Shown here: piece by piece, positions 11,150 to 22,260 of the stretch
How positions within the stretch are numbered: position 1 is the stretch's first letter
Layout: each line of letters begins with the position of its first letter
Origin: Cymbidium sinense
Taxonomy: Eukaryota > Streptophyta > Magnoliopsida > Asparagales > Orchidaceae
DNA length: 64,000 nucleotides
Assembly (NCBI GenBank): GCA_021442155.1
Contig: CM038215.1
Span: 277,376,413 to 277,440,412, forward strand
Direction: 5' to 3'
Notes under the pieces: generated by a model
Told to the model about the DNA's origin: nothing
The model's database searches: none
What the model saw: the letters and a program-made list of their open reading frames with translations, nothing else
Position numbers and translations under genes: made by a program

Positions 11150-12900
11150 TCTTGGAAGTGTTAAGTGGGGTTCAAATAGATTTAGAGAAGATTTAGAGAT
11201 TAAATTAGAAAGGGAATTTTAGATATATAATCCACTTTCAACAATTTGGGTATGTTGAAAAATGGGTTCAAATATTTTCATTGTAGGGATGCTTCCATAG
11301 TTTCATATTTGAGTTTAGATTTTGATTTTGCGGACCCTTTATTTAATAAATGTAGCTATGTTAAAGTAAAGGGTCAATTTACTTTTATTTTGGATTTCAT
11401 ATTTTTGGAATTTACTTAGCAAATTTGGGTATGCTAAGTGAGATGTTTGAAAACAATTTCTTCTTTTTGTTTCTTTCTTTGCTTTGTTTTGTGAATCTTT
11501 TGTGATTTTGAAAAGAGAATGGAATTCCCCATTTAGCAAATTTTCGTATGCTAAATGAGGAAATCCAAGTGTGTTTTACTCTTTTAAAATTTTTGAAAAT
11601 AGGATTCTTAGCAAATTTAAGTATGCTAAGAAAATCCTAATATGTTTCTTTTAATTTTAATTTGATTTTGAAAAGTAGTATCCTTAGAAAATTTAAGTAT
11701 GCTAAGGAAATCCAAATGTGTTTCTTTTGATTTTGCTCTTGATTTTGAAAAGTAGGATCCTTAGCAAATTTAAGTATGCTAAGGGAATCCTAATGTGTTT
11801 CTCTTTTTATTTTGATTTGATTTTGAAACGCAGGATCCTTAGCAAATTTAAGTATGCTAAGTGAATCCTAATGTGTATTTCTTTTGATTTTGATTTGAAT
11901 TTTGGTTGAAAGTGGAGACTTCACTTTAGCAAATTTGGTATGCTAAAATGAAGTTTCATTTAATTTTGTGAAATGGAAATTTCACTTAGCAAATTTGAGT
12001 ATGCTAAAATGGAATTCCAAAAGATATGTTCAAAATTGTTATGTTTTGATTTTATTTTGAAAATGGAGACTTCACTTTAGCAAATATGGTATGCTAAAGA
12101 ATGAAGTTCAAAAAGTGTTTGTTGAATATTTTGTGAAATGGAAATTTTACTTAGTAAATTTGAGTATGCTAAATGAATTTCCAAAAAGGGTGTTTCAAAT
12201 TTTTGTTTTGGATTTTAAAAAGGGGAGACTTCATTTTAGCAAATGGGGTATGCTAAATTGAAGTTCCAAATATGTTTTGAAAATTTTTGTGGAATGGATA
12301 TTTAACTTAGCAAATTTGAGTATGCTAAATGAAATTCCAAAAGTGTGTTTCAAATTTTCTTTTTAGAAAAGGGAGACATCATTTTAGCAAATGGGATATG
12401 CTAGAATGAAGTTTCAGATGTATTTTAAAAATTTTTGTTTTTGTTGATTTTTTGAAAAGGGAAATTTCCATTTAACAAATTTGGGTATGTAAGATGGAAA
12501 TCAATTATATTTCATTTTTCAAAGGTGTATATTTTGTGTGTGATTATTTCTTTTTGAAAGAGGAAATCCCAACCCAATCATATATGAAATATGTTAAGTG
12601 GCATCTCAAAATAATGTTACTTTATTTGAAAATGAAATTTCCATTCAATAAATTTGGGTATATTGAATAGAGATATTCATATGTGCTTTTAAAAAAAAAA
12701 TTTTGTTTTGAAAATGAAACCTCCATTTTGTAAATGTGAGTATATTGAATGGAGATGTTTCATGTCTTTTTTTGAAAATATGAAAGTTCCAACCTAACAT
12801 ATGTGGAATGTGTTGAGTGGAATTTCAAGATTGTGATTTTGGTTGAAGATGTAATATCCATTCAACATATTTGGATGTATTGAATGAAAAGATCCATCTT
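11150..12900. repeat. Gypsy copy A leader: array of about 20 covarying hairpins
   Basis: About 20 short imperfect inverted repeats occur roughly every 75-80 bases. A clean example is ACTTAGCA (11414-11421) with TGCTAAGT (11432-11439) around the loop AATTTGGGTA. Others use different but still complementary arms, such as CATTTAGCA/TGCTAAATG near 11532 and CCTTAGCA/TGCTAAGG near 11758, while the loop stays close to AATTTgGGTA. It lies between the primer site and gag, the place for packaging or translation signals. Later units toward 12900 are more diverged. Confidence 0.85.
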
Positions 12901-13035
12901 CAAATTTTTATGCTTTTGAAAACATGATTATTGTAATTTTATTTTGGAAAATGAGGTCTTCACCAAAATGAATTAAGTGAAGAAACTCATTTATGCTTTT
13001 AGAAAAATGTGATTATTGAAATTTTATTTTATTTA

Positions 13036-13037
<2 letters not shown>

Positions 13038-13078
<41 letters not shown>
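13038..13078. repeat. TTA microsatellite
   Basis: About 13 tandem TTA units lie in the leader of gypsy copy A between the hairpin array and the primer site. Copies B and C have no equivalent, so it expanded after they diverged. Confidence 0.9.
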
Positions 13079-13515
13079 TTGTAAAGATGTTCCTACATGT
13101 AACAATCATGAAGATTGTTAGATGAAGATGATTTAGGAAAATGTTTGTGCAAAATATTTTATTATGTGCATTTTGAAAGAGTGCTTTTTTTATAAAGCAA
13201 AATTTTTTTTGATGGATTTATTATCTTTATTATTTTAGAATGAACCTTTCCTTAACATGAAAATGATAAGGAGGAAGTCTTTAATTAATTTTTTTTTTAA
13301 ACTTTCATTTTCACCCATTGGGGAACCAAATAGGGGTTTTAAGACCAACAGGAGGTGAGGTCCTAAAACCTAAAGATGTTGGCTAACTTAACTTAAGGAT
13401 GAAATAAACTAAGTGCCAATAGAAAGAAAGATAGTCTTGGATTCATACAAAAGTATAAACCCACTATCGATACTTAGAGACAATGATCATTTACCAAAGA
13501 TGGAGAGAGGAATCA

Positions 13516-13533
13516 TCCCCAACTAAGTCGCCA
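13516..13533 (-). promoter_or_regulatory. Primer binding site, tRNA-Arg-like (gypsy A)
   Basis: On the - strand the sequence TGGCGACTTAGTTGGGGA follows the LTR end after a spacer of about ten bases ending in TTTTTC. It resembles the complement of the 3' end of plant tRNA-Arg (TGGCGACTCCGCTGGGA). Copies B and C have TCGTGACTTTGCTGGGGA and TAGCGACTCTGCTGTGGA at the same place. tRNA-Arg priming is reported for Ogre-type elements. Confidence 0.72.
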
Positions 13534-14130
13534 GAAAAACCATGTGGTGAAATTATACATTTTAATATATATAATTTCTAAAAAGAAAATGTATACTTCC
13601 ATCTTCACTCTATGCAGAATAAAATGAAGATAGAAATATACTTCTCTTTTTTTATGCATTTTGACACCACGTAGATATGCAGATATTCTTATTGAGGGTG
13701 ACGGTGACATTGAGGAAGTGTACTATCTCAAGATACAAGTCACCACCCTACAATGGACTTAATCACCTCAACAAAGGATCCTAAGTATAATGGGTCTGCA
13801 TATGTATCAAAGATTCTTCCCCTACTTTACAAGGAAAAGTAAGGTAGGGTTTATTTTAAAATCTAGTTCGTTAAGTTCTCTACAGGGGTAAGCCTCCATA
13901 GTTAATTACATCCTAAGGAAGGGGATTCCTTAGGAATAGTCTCGATTAAAGTAAATGATCATTATCTCCAAAGATTTCAATAGGTAGGACTATCAATCGA
14001 TTAGTTTAGTTTAGAAGATCAAATGGGATTGATCAAAGAGAGAGAGTTATTATTGAAGCCAAAGGAAGATAAGTAGGAAATGCTCACGATGCTAGAAAAC
14101 CTAGCAAGCATCTAAAATTATCCTGTGGTT

Positions 14131-14143
14131 GGGCTTTATATTT
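14131..14143 (-). promoter_or_regulatory. Conserved LTR TATA box (gypsy A)
   Basis: On the - strand AAATATAAAGCCC lies about 590 bases before the LTR 3' end. The same position in copy C reads CATATAAAGCCT (63491-63502) and in copy B CAGATAAAGCCT (33796-33807). Conservation in all three LTRs supports a core promoter and puts the U3/R boundary here, leaving a U3 of nearly 6.9 kb. Confidence 0.65.
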
Positions 14144-14799
14144 TTAAATTTGATTTTAATTTGTTTGAGTTAAATTTTTTATTAGAAATTTAGGGCTTAT
14201 GATTCCATAACACATGGTTATGGAAATTCCTAAGAGGTGAGGATTTATACTTATGGCCCATAGAAGGGAGAAGAAACCTTAGAACCTAAATCTAGGAAGC
14301 TTTGGCGAGGGCCAAAAGCATAACCTAAATCTAAGGCAAAAATGTGTATTTGGTTTGCCTCCACAAGAGGAGACAAACCACCTGACTGCTTGGACATACA
14401 ATCGCTTGGGGGTGGCATCTAACTAACTCCTCCTATGATTTTAAATTCATGTAGGCAAGTCATATACTTTATGCAAGATAGCTAGGCTGTTATTTATTTA
14501 GAAAGAGACTAAGTCTTTAAACTCACTCCCTAAGAGACTAGATCATGTAAGGGTATGAAAAATGACCTAGATCTAATGCAAAACATATTACATGTTATTT
14601 TCAATTTTGGACAATCATTGGACTCAAGCTTATATGATTCATATGCCTAATGTACGAGAAGTAAAATTATTGGACAAAATTAGCGAGAAGGGATGAGGTG
14701 TGTTTCCACCATGGCTCTCAAAGGTCAAGCTAAGTTTCTCTAGCAAAGGTGGAAGCCCTCCAATCAAGAGTGTAACAATATACTTTTATGCATGATGCT

Positions 14800-17320
14800 A
14801 TAAAATAAATATTCATCCAGCTAAGGGGTTACTAATTCTTTTATCTTGATTTTAACTTGAGCTTTAAATGAGATTATGAGTAATTTATTTTAATTGTTGA
14901 GTTGATTAATTTGGTAGAAGATTTATTTTCTCCTAAGAGCCTAATCATCATGCAGGCTATACATCAAGCGAGGAAAAAACTCAAAAAACATGCCATCTTA
15001 ATGCACAAGCTAAACAAAACATCAAACATTTTATAAAGCTAGCGCAAAAGAAAAAATGCCATTTATGGTCAGGCACCACCGCACAAACCCAAAAGAAATT
15101 GGGCAAATGAAGCTCTACCCTTATATAACTTGGATTACAAAGGAATTAATTTAGAATCAAGTAAGGAAATTCATGTTATGGGGGTCTTCATTCTTCTTTC
15201 TTCTTTTCTTCTTTCTTCTTCTTCTTTCTTCTTTGGTTCCTTCTTTTGGATGGTTGGAATGTTAATTCTCCCAACATTTTACATGGTGCATAAGATGAGA
15301 TCTTATGACCAATGCTCATCCTAATTCCCCATAAGATTCATTCCAAAATCCTAATTGCAAAAATTATATGAAAAAGAAAAGTAAATCTAACTAACACCTG
15401 CAAAATAGAGATTAGCTAAACAAACCATACAAATCCTAAGAATGTATATTGAACTTAGCACCCCACACATCGATAACCAAATCCATCTGGCCTATTGGAT
15501 TATGCTTAGGGGTATAAGCACCTGCACAGCAAAAGAATTTATTTATTTTATTACAATACTCTTAAGCACAATCCCTAGAAAATAATGGTTAGACTAAGAT
15601 CACCTACCATGCATTCTATGCACATTCACCCTAACATCCACTAGAAATAATACATTGCAAAATAAATGCAAACATCAATCCATATCTAACCTAAAGGTAG
15701 AAGTGGTGACTTAGCCTAATGTGTGTGTGCTTTAGAAGGTTTGTGGTATGCTTAGCTATGGATTTAAGGTTTGGATTTTCTAAGTGTGAAGATGTTCAAC
15801 TCAGATGGGTGGTTTCATTTAAATGTTTTGTTGATTTGGATTGATTTTATTTTGTATTTTAGTTTGCTTTAAGTGAATCCTATAATTAATTACTAAGTTT
15901 TAAAGAGAGGGAAAAGAGAAGAGAACTTCTCTCCTTCCCTACCATGTAATTTCTAAATCGATTCATGTTTAGTTTTGTTTAGTGAATGTTTTATTATGTG
16001 TTTTAATTAATCTTAAGATTTTTCCTTAAACAAACCTATTCAAAAAGAAAGACATTTTAAGATTAAGTAAAGTGAACTAAATTCATAAAACACACATCAC
16101 TTTATTTCTATCCCAACATGTATAATATGCATATGGATGCATCCTAAACTTATCTATACATACAAATGAATGTTTGGCACACTTTATGATGAATGCTAAG
16201 TGAGTTACTTAAGAAAATTTGAATGCTTTGTGATGCATGATTTTCATTTAAGTAGAAAAGAGGTTTTCTTATCCATTTTCACATGCACATATGAATGTAT
16301 GAAAGGCATAAGTGAGTACTGCCATTGTAACACTAGTGGTGTAACATACAAGATCAACTTGGGCTACTTAAAGCCTTTCAACCTCGGGTTGTCCGACTAA
16401 TATACCACTTCTTAAGTACAAACATATGTACAAAAGAAATGAATTGAAAAGAAAGTTGCAAAAGTTTGTACTTATGCTTGGACTTGGTTATGCAATTTAT
16501 ATGTGTAAGTGTAAGGATCTTCCTTAAGTCATAACATGGAAGAGGATAAGAATAAATTTAAGCAAGTTTTATGTTCTTTTAAAAGAACTATACACTTTGC
16601 AAGTCTTATTCAAATTCATATTAAGAGGAAAGAAAGGAAGCAAACATAAGACACATTTTTATATTTACATGCAAGCTTATAAATTAACTATAAGTAGCTC
16701 ACTTTTAGTTTTAGGTATTTGATTTATAGATTTTGAAAATAGTTTTGAATTTAATAGTGATAATAGCCATTCATATTTTACTTTAGCCAAACAATGCAAT
16801 TTGACATAAAGAAAGCATTTCATTTTGGATTTGATTTTTTGAAATACATGAATTTATGAAACTCATATGACATAAACATTTAGCATGTTAGGAAACAACT
16901 AAAGTGATTAAAGCATGTAAACACATCCACCTAATTAATTCTAAAGACAATCTTATGAAATAAGAAAGCTTAAAGTAAATCAAATTATTTTAAAAAAGGT
17001 TTGATTTTTTTGAGTTTAATTTAATTTGAGAAATGTAAGGTGAGTTTTGTTCTAACCCATTCCCACATATGTTTATTATTTTAGTTTAATTCTTAGGTGA
17101 TTAGATCAATTTTATGTTTTGATTAGGTAACGTGTGAGTTAAGCATGTTAATTACCCCTTACCTATACCACCTTAGTATAGTTAATCAAATAATTATGAG
17201 TCAATGAGATGACATAAAACCACACAAGGAATTTAAATCCTCAATGCACCTAGTAATAGAAGGGTCTAATGCATTTTCCCCAAGATAGATTCATTGAGTT
17301 TCGAAAAGTTTTAGAATTAT
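14800..17320. other. Gypsy A LTR middle, no recognised content
   Basis: AT-rich noncoding sequence inside the LTR. A polypyrimidine TTC/CTT run occupies 15186-15236. No coding, RNA or transposon signature was recognised. It is not covered by copies B or C, so it could be LTR sequence or an old insertion. Confidence 0.5.
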
Positions 17321-17326
17321 ATGAAA

Positions 17327-17365
17327 TTAATTAAGGGGGTAATTAGTGAATTAACCCTTAATTAA
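17327..17365. other. Perfect inverted repeat TTAATTAAGGG in LTR
   Basis: TTAATTAAGGG (17327-17337) and CCCTTAATTAA (17355-17365) form an 11-base perfect stem with a 17-base loop. Related TTAATTAAG phrases recur downstream to about 17560. No function is recognised. Confidence 0.6.
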
Positions 17366-18334
17366 GGATAGATTAATAAAAAAGGTGGTTTAGGGAATAT
17401 CTTAAGGAAAGTATCCCAAAATTATTCTCCAAACCTCATATTCACTTAATCAAAACTTAATTGACTCAATCATAGGGTTAAACCACTAATTATACCATTA
17501 ATTAAGCTTACATTGAGGGAGTGATTAAGGAATGAACTAGAAATTCCTCTAATTAAGCCACCAATAAATCCCAAGAAAATTCTTGAGGTAGGGTCATCCC
17601 ACAAATTAAGCACAAGAAGTTTTGGATTAATCAAAGGAGTAATGAGGGTAATTATCAAAATAACATTCTCAATAAAACTTAAATTTAGAGAAAAGCACTA
17701 TTCAAAATTCATTGAAATCATTTTTAGAATATCCTATATCTAATTATCTATCCAATGCAATTTATTTCTATTTTTTTTATTTTTCTAGTCTTAGATATGA
17801 ATTTAGGAAGTTTCAATAATTAATTAAAACATTCAATAGCCTAATTAAGTATTTAATCCCATCAGTGCCAAGTGGGCCGCTGATGCGTCATGTGCTTTCC
17901 ATGTGGTGCGATGGGATTGGATCTTTAACTTGTCACATTATAGCACTGCATCAGCGGTGGTGCTATGCGCTTTCTCCTCAACCGCTAGATCAAGGATCAG
18001 ATGGTTGAGATTAAAGTTGGGGTTCTAAAGGATAAATCCATGGATGCTACGTATTTTAATCACGGTCATCCATCCAAAATGCACAGATGGACGACCAGAG
18101 ATTCATCCCTGTATTTCCCTGTGGAGAATGGACACCGTCCATCTTCAAAGGTATGATCCAAGCTAAGTTAAGCTCAGATTAGATTAAAATTCAACCCACA
18201 CCATCTAGGCACGATGGCAAGCACATCTAATGGCTAGAATTCTATGATTAAAATTCCTTTCTTAAAGCTCCAAACCACATTGAATTTAAGCTTGAAAAAA
18301 TGGCTAACCTCATCGGCACTCGATTCCCTTGGAG

Positions 18335-18360
18335 AAGCTTCATCTAGTGAGATGAAGCTT
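18335..18360. other. Perfect short hairpin AAGCTTCATCT in LTR
   Basis: AAGCTTCATCT (18335-18345) and AGATGAAGCTT (18350-18360) are perfect 11-base arms around a 4-base loop, inside U3 of the gypsy A LTR. Confidence 0.7.
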
Positions 18361-19019
18361 TGCTAAAGTTTGGAGGCTCGATTTGGTAGATCCTCCTATG
18401 GGCTGCCTCCTTGACTTGAGCTCATCTTTAGTCTAGAGCACCTCCCCTTGCTTCAAGAACTTGTAAGCTTTTGGCAAGCTCGATTGAAGTGTGGAGTGAG
18501 ATTGGATTTTGGTTTTCTTCCCCTATTTTAGATTTTAGAAATTGACAAATGGGAAATTGATTCTTACTTAGGAGAGCTTGGGGAGGCTGAGGAATGGCTT
18601 CTCTAACTTTCCTAGGTTCAATCGAATTGGAGAATGTTGAAATGAAATGAAATTAGTTGGTATATCTCCCTTTAGAATCGATGGTCGAGCAAAGATTTTG
18701 CCATTTTGATCTAATTGAGCTGAGTGGGTTTATTAAGATGAGTCATTACATTCGAGTTTAGCTGGGAAGAAGTGGAGGAGGTTGCCATGTGCTTAAAACA
18801 AGTGGAGGAATGATTCCCATGTGGCAATTTTCAAGCAATTCCCATGCAGCAATTTTCAAGCACATGGTTAGTTTTGGGTATGGGTTGGATTTGGTTGACC
18901 CAAACTCATTGGTTCATGTGCACTAGGTCCATTAGTGACCATTTAGTTTACTAAAAGGATGCCAAGTGTCCATAAAAAGGAATTGACCAAATTCCAAGTG
19001 GTTTTAATTTCGGGTTACC

Positions 19020-19970
19020 CTATGGCCTAGGGGTAAAAGGGTCATTTGACCTTTATTTTAGTTTGGGCATATTTGGTATGATGATAAAATAGGTTTGGCC
19101 AAGTTTCATTGAATTTGGAGTTGGTTTGATGTGTTTTGGCTCATGTTGACCCATATAGGTCAAAATGGGTCAACTTGGTCAAGTTGACCAATTGGTCAAA
19201 CTAAAAAGTCAAGTTCATATGACCATTTTAATTTTTTTTGGTGGCTTTGTTTTGATTCAATTTGGTTTATATTTGGTGTTGGTTCAATTGAGTTCATTTA
19301 GGTCAAATGGGTCAAGATGACCAAATTGACCTATTTGACCTATTTAGGTTAGGTCATGTGTTGGTTAATGTTTGGTTGGTCATATGAAATGGATTGGTAT
19401 TTTTATTTCCAATCAATTTTTATTATGTTTGAATTTGGCTCAATTTGACTTGACCAAGTTCAAGTTCAACAAATTAGGTAGTTAGGTCTAGTTGGCCAGT
19501 TGAGGCTTTGGTCAAGTTCAACAAGTGATTTGGAATGAACTTGATCCATTGGTTTCAATCATTTTGGCTCAAATCAAGTTTTATCACATTTTGACTTTTT
19601 AGGTCAACTTGGGTCAACTTGGGTCAAGTTGGTTAGGCTCAAATGTTGACTTGGTCAAGTTCAAACATTGGTCATGAATGAATTTTGATCAATGATTTCA
19701 ATCAATTTGGCCTATGGTGGATTTTGGCTATGGTGAGTTTCATTTTGGCTAAGTGTTGACCAAGTCAACCCTTAGGTTTTACTTGGTTTGACCCAATTTG
19801 AGTGACTGATCATCTCATTATGATTGTTGATCATGATGAGAGGCATAGATTGGCTTAGTTCAATCCAATTTGGTTAGGATTAGAATTTAGCTCATATACG
19901 GCTAGGTCACTTTGGGTCAAGTGAGCCTAAGTGGGTAAAATGGCTTGGTCAAAGCTTGATTTGAGTTTGA
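19020..19970. promoter_or_regulatory. TTGAC (W-box-like) cluster in gypsy LTR U3
   Basis: By eye about 25 TTGAC cores, mostly TTGACC or TTGACT, occur on either strand within about 950 bases, where roughly two would be expected by chance. TTGAC(C/T) is the W-box bound by plant WRKY factors. The same kind of cluster appears in the copy B LTR at 48640-49330. It could also be a low-complexity repeat of GGTCAA words without regulatory meaning. Confidence 0.6.
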
Positions 19971-20290
19971 TTCAACTCACATATGGACTTATGATTAAAA
20001 TATAAATCCATTTGCAAGTGATTTGAAGTCAAATAGGTGTTGATTCATTCGACAATTTCAAGTTCAAAGGGTGAACATGAGTTTGAGTTGGGTTTGATTT
20101 TTAAATTTAGTTTTGGTTTGATGGTTGAAGTTTATGTCTATATTTGGATTCATGATTGAAGGATTGATTGAACCATGAAATAAAATCAAGGGTTTGGCTT
20201 GATTTGAAATTGATTTGGCTAAGTTCAAGATTTTGACTTGAAATGCTTAGTTAGATATTAGTTGAATTTGAGTTTGCTTTTAGAGTTAAT

Positions 20291-20610
20291 TTTGGTTGTT
20301 TGAATTTATATTTCATTTATATATGTGAATATAAATGAGAATATAAATGGGTTATGAGAAAATTTCATGAGTTTGAAGTGATTTAGCTTGATTTGGGCTA
20401 AGTCCTTAAGAGAGAAATAAAGGACTTAAGAAAGATTTAGAATTTGACCATGGATTTTTGATTTGATTTTTGAGTTTAGTTTGATTGATTTAAATTTATA
20501 TTTCATTTATATATGTGAATATAAATGATAATATACAAAAGTTATGGGAAAATTTCATGAGTCTGAAGTGATTTTGATTAGATTTAGGTTAAGTCCTTCA
20601 AAGGGAATCA
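20291..20610. repeat. 190-base direct repeat in gypsy LTR
   Basis: A segment beginning AATTTATATTTCATTTATAT at about 20303 recurs at about 20493, and similarity continues through the ATTTCATGAGT and AAGTCCTT phrases. The offset is 190 bases. It is a tandem duplication within U3. Confidence 0.75.
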
Positions 20611-21001
20611 AATGACTTAGGATAGATTTTGAACTTGGAATTTCAATCATGGGCTTCAATCATAAGTTTCAATCATGGATTTCAATCATAAGGAATTGAT
20701 TTGAGTTTGGAGAAAATCAATTAGGCTAGAATTGATTTAAGTTTGATGTTGATTGGATTTAGAGTTTTACTTAAAGGAAGGAAGTAAGGAATGTGGTTCA
20801 AGTTATAGGGTAGGGAAATTTTCCTAACTCCCCAAAGGCATGACCTATTCCTATGGCTAACTCTTCTAAGTCTCTAGGGCTACCTTGAGTGTCCACCTAA
20901 TCACTAGATGTGTCTTAAGACTAAGGAACTCCTAAAGTTTTAGAGAAGCCCTATGTCTAAGTTGGAGGGGTTGAGTGCTCATCCTAAAAATGAGGTCAAC
21001 A

Positions 21002-21777
21002 GGTATTCATTATGGTTCATCCTTCTTTTGGAAAGATAATTGGATTGGAAATGGATTTATTGACTCCCATTTATCTATACACTCTACTGCTATTATCAAA
21101 GTTAACTCTTTTTGGCTTAATAACAATTGGAATGAAAATAAACTTGATAATTGTATCTCTATTTCTCTTTATGATAACTTTAGAAACATCCCTATTTTTT
21201 CTAACAAACCTGATCAAATTATTTTTAAACTCTCTTACAATGGTGATTTCGTTCTTAAAGAGGTTTGCATTTTTAATAGAGATAAGCAGAACTACTCTAA
21301 TGTTTTCATTAAACTTTGGAACAATATCATTCTCATTTCTTATTCGATTCTAGCTTGGAGCATTTTGAATAACTTTATTCTTGTAGGTTTCTTGCTCTAG
21401 AATAAAGGGTTTTATTTACCTTCTAAGATATATTATTGCTTTCATATTGAAAATGTTAATCATGTTTTTTTCAATGGTACCATTTCTTCCAAATTTTGGA
21501 TATGGTATGATGATTTATTTAACACTAACTATTTTCATGGTTTTCTTTCTTTATATCAACTTCTTGAAGCTTGTTTCTAAAAAACTATGAAAGGTCATAT
21601 CAATATCTTAATTGCTATTACCTTTATTTTTCTCATTTGGATGGATAGAAATGATGCTAAATATCATGGTATTCCTATGAATCATAAAAGGATCCTAGCT
21701 AGAACTAAAGGAAAAAAATCCATGCTTTATTTAATGCTAATTTAATTAGTAACATCCATTTTAGAGGTTACAATTTT
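21002..21777 (+). pseudogene. LINE zf-RVT domain (reverse-transcriptase zinc-binding region)
   Basis: The frame from the LTR junction reads IHYGSSFFWKDNWIGNG, the hallmark start of the segment between reverse transcriptase and zf-RVT in plant LINEs. The frame stops at 21398-21400. Further pieces follow in shifted frames: ENVNHVFFNGTISSKFWIWY (the C-x-H zinc-binding part, with one cysteine replaced) at about 21450-21510 and ITFIFLIWMDRNDAKYHG at about 21620-21670. The reverse transcriptase and endonuclease domains upstream are missing. Confidence 0.8.
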
Positions 21778-22260
21778 GTGGCTAAAAATTTGGGTCTCAT
21801 TTTGCCTAATGTTTTTTTCAATAATGATGTTAGGATTATCCATTGGATTAAACATACTGAAAACTTTATTAAAATTAATACTGATGGTTCAGTTTCACAT
21901 AGTAAATATGGTTGTAGTGGTATTATTAGGGATTCCAAAGGTACTGTCACTTGTGCTTTTGCTTATCCCCTTAAAGCCTGCTCTTTATTTATGCTAAGCT
22001 TATGGTTGTTAATAAAGCTATTGATATTTTTTTTGAACAAAGGCCTCTTTAATATTTGGATTGAAGTTGACACTCTTCTTTTACCTGATATGCTCACTTC
22101 TAATAAAATGGGGAATACTGACTTATTTTATCTCCTTAATCACACTAAAACCCTCCTCTCTCAAGTTTGTAAAAAATTTCTCATATTCTTCGTGAAGGTA
22201 ATAATTCTGTGGATTTCCTAGACAATTTGGGTGCTGAATTAAATGAGCTCACTATATTAG
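21778..22260 (+). pseudogene. LINE RNase H domain
   Basis: RVT_3-type RNase H removes RNA from RNA:DNA hybrids and is fused to ORF2 in many plant LINEs. The frame reads IKINTDGSVSHSKYGCSGII with the first catalytic aspartate at 21883-21885. The segment carrying the next acidic residue is frameshifted near 21985, where the frame changes, and returns at GLFNIWIEVDT. The end (HILREGN, about 22180, then an LGA remnant) is again frameshifted. It is inactive as it stands. Confidence 0.8.

Larger units (their letters stand above)
4815..21001 (-). mobile_element. Ty3/gypsy element copy A, Tat/Ogre-like, 3'-truncated
   Basis: Read on the - strand from 21001 down: full-length 5' LTR (21001-13543), tRNA-Arg-like primer site, hairpin-rich leader, gag, protease, basic linker and the first half of reverse transcriptase. 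It stops at about 4815, fused to copia. The rest of pol, the 3' repeat region and the 3' LTR are missing. Copies B and C elsewhere in the window show the same order of parts, which is how the boundaries were set. The reverse transcriptase sequence and primer type point to the Tat/Ogre side of Ty3/gypsy; the exact lineage is inferred. Confidence 0.85.
13543..21001 (-). repeat. Gypsy copy A 5' LTR, about 7.46 kb
   Basis: On the - strand the LTR starts TGTTGACCTCA at 21001 and ends in CA at 13544-13543, just before the primer site. Both ends are supported by other copies: the first 1.6-2 kb matches the start of copy B's 3' LTR (47938-49575), and the last 1.1-1.3 kb matches copy B's 5' LTR (33218-34289) and copy C's (62969-64000). 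The middle, about 14800-18900, has no second copy here, so a nested insertion there cannot be excluded. No open reading frame of note is seen inside. Confidence 0.75.

Noticed and set aside
11150..12900. CRISPR-like array (regularly spaced palindromic repeats)
   Set aside because: The repeats are imperfect, the spacers are themselves related to each other, there are no cas genes, and the same array sits in three copies of one plant retroelement.
16200..16400. Small open frame in the gypsy A LTR
   Set aside because: It has no domain, no homologous coding signal and an AT-rich context; there is no support for translation.
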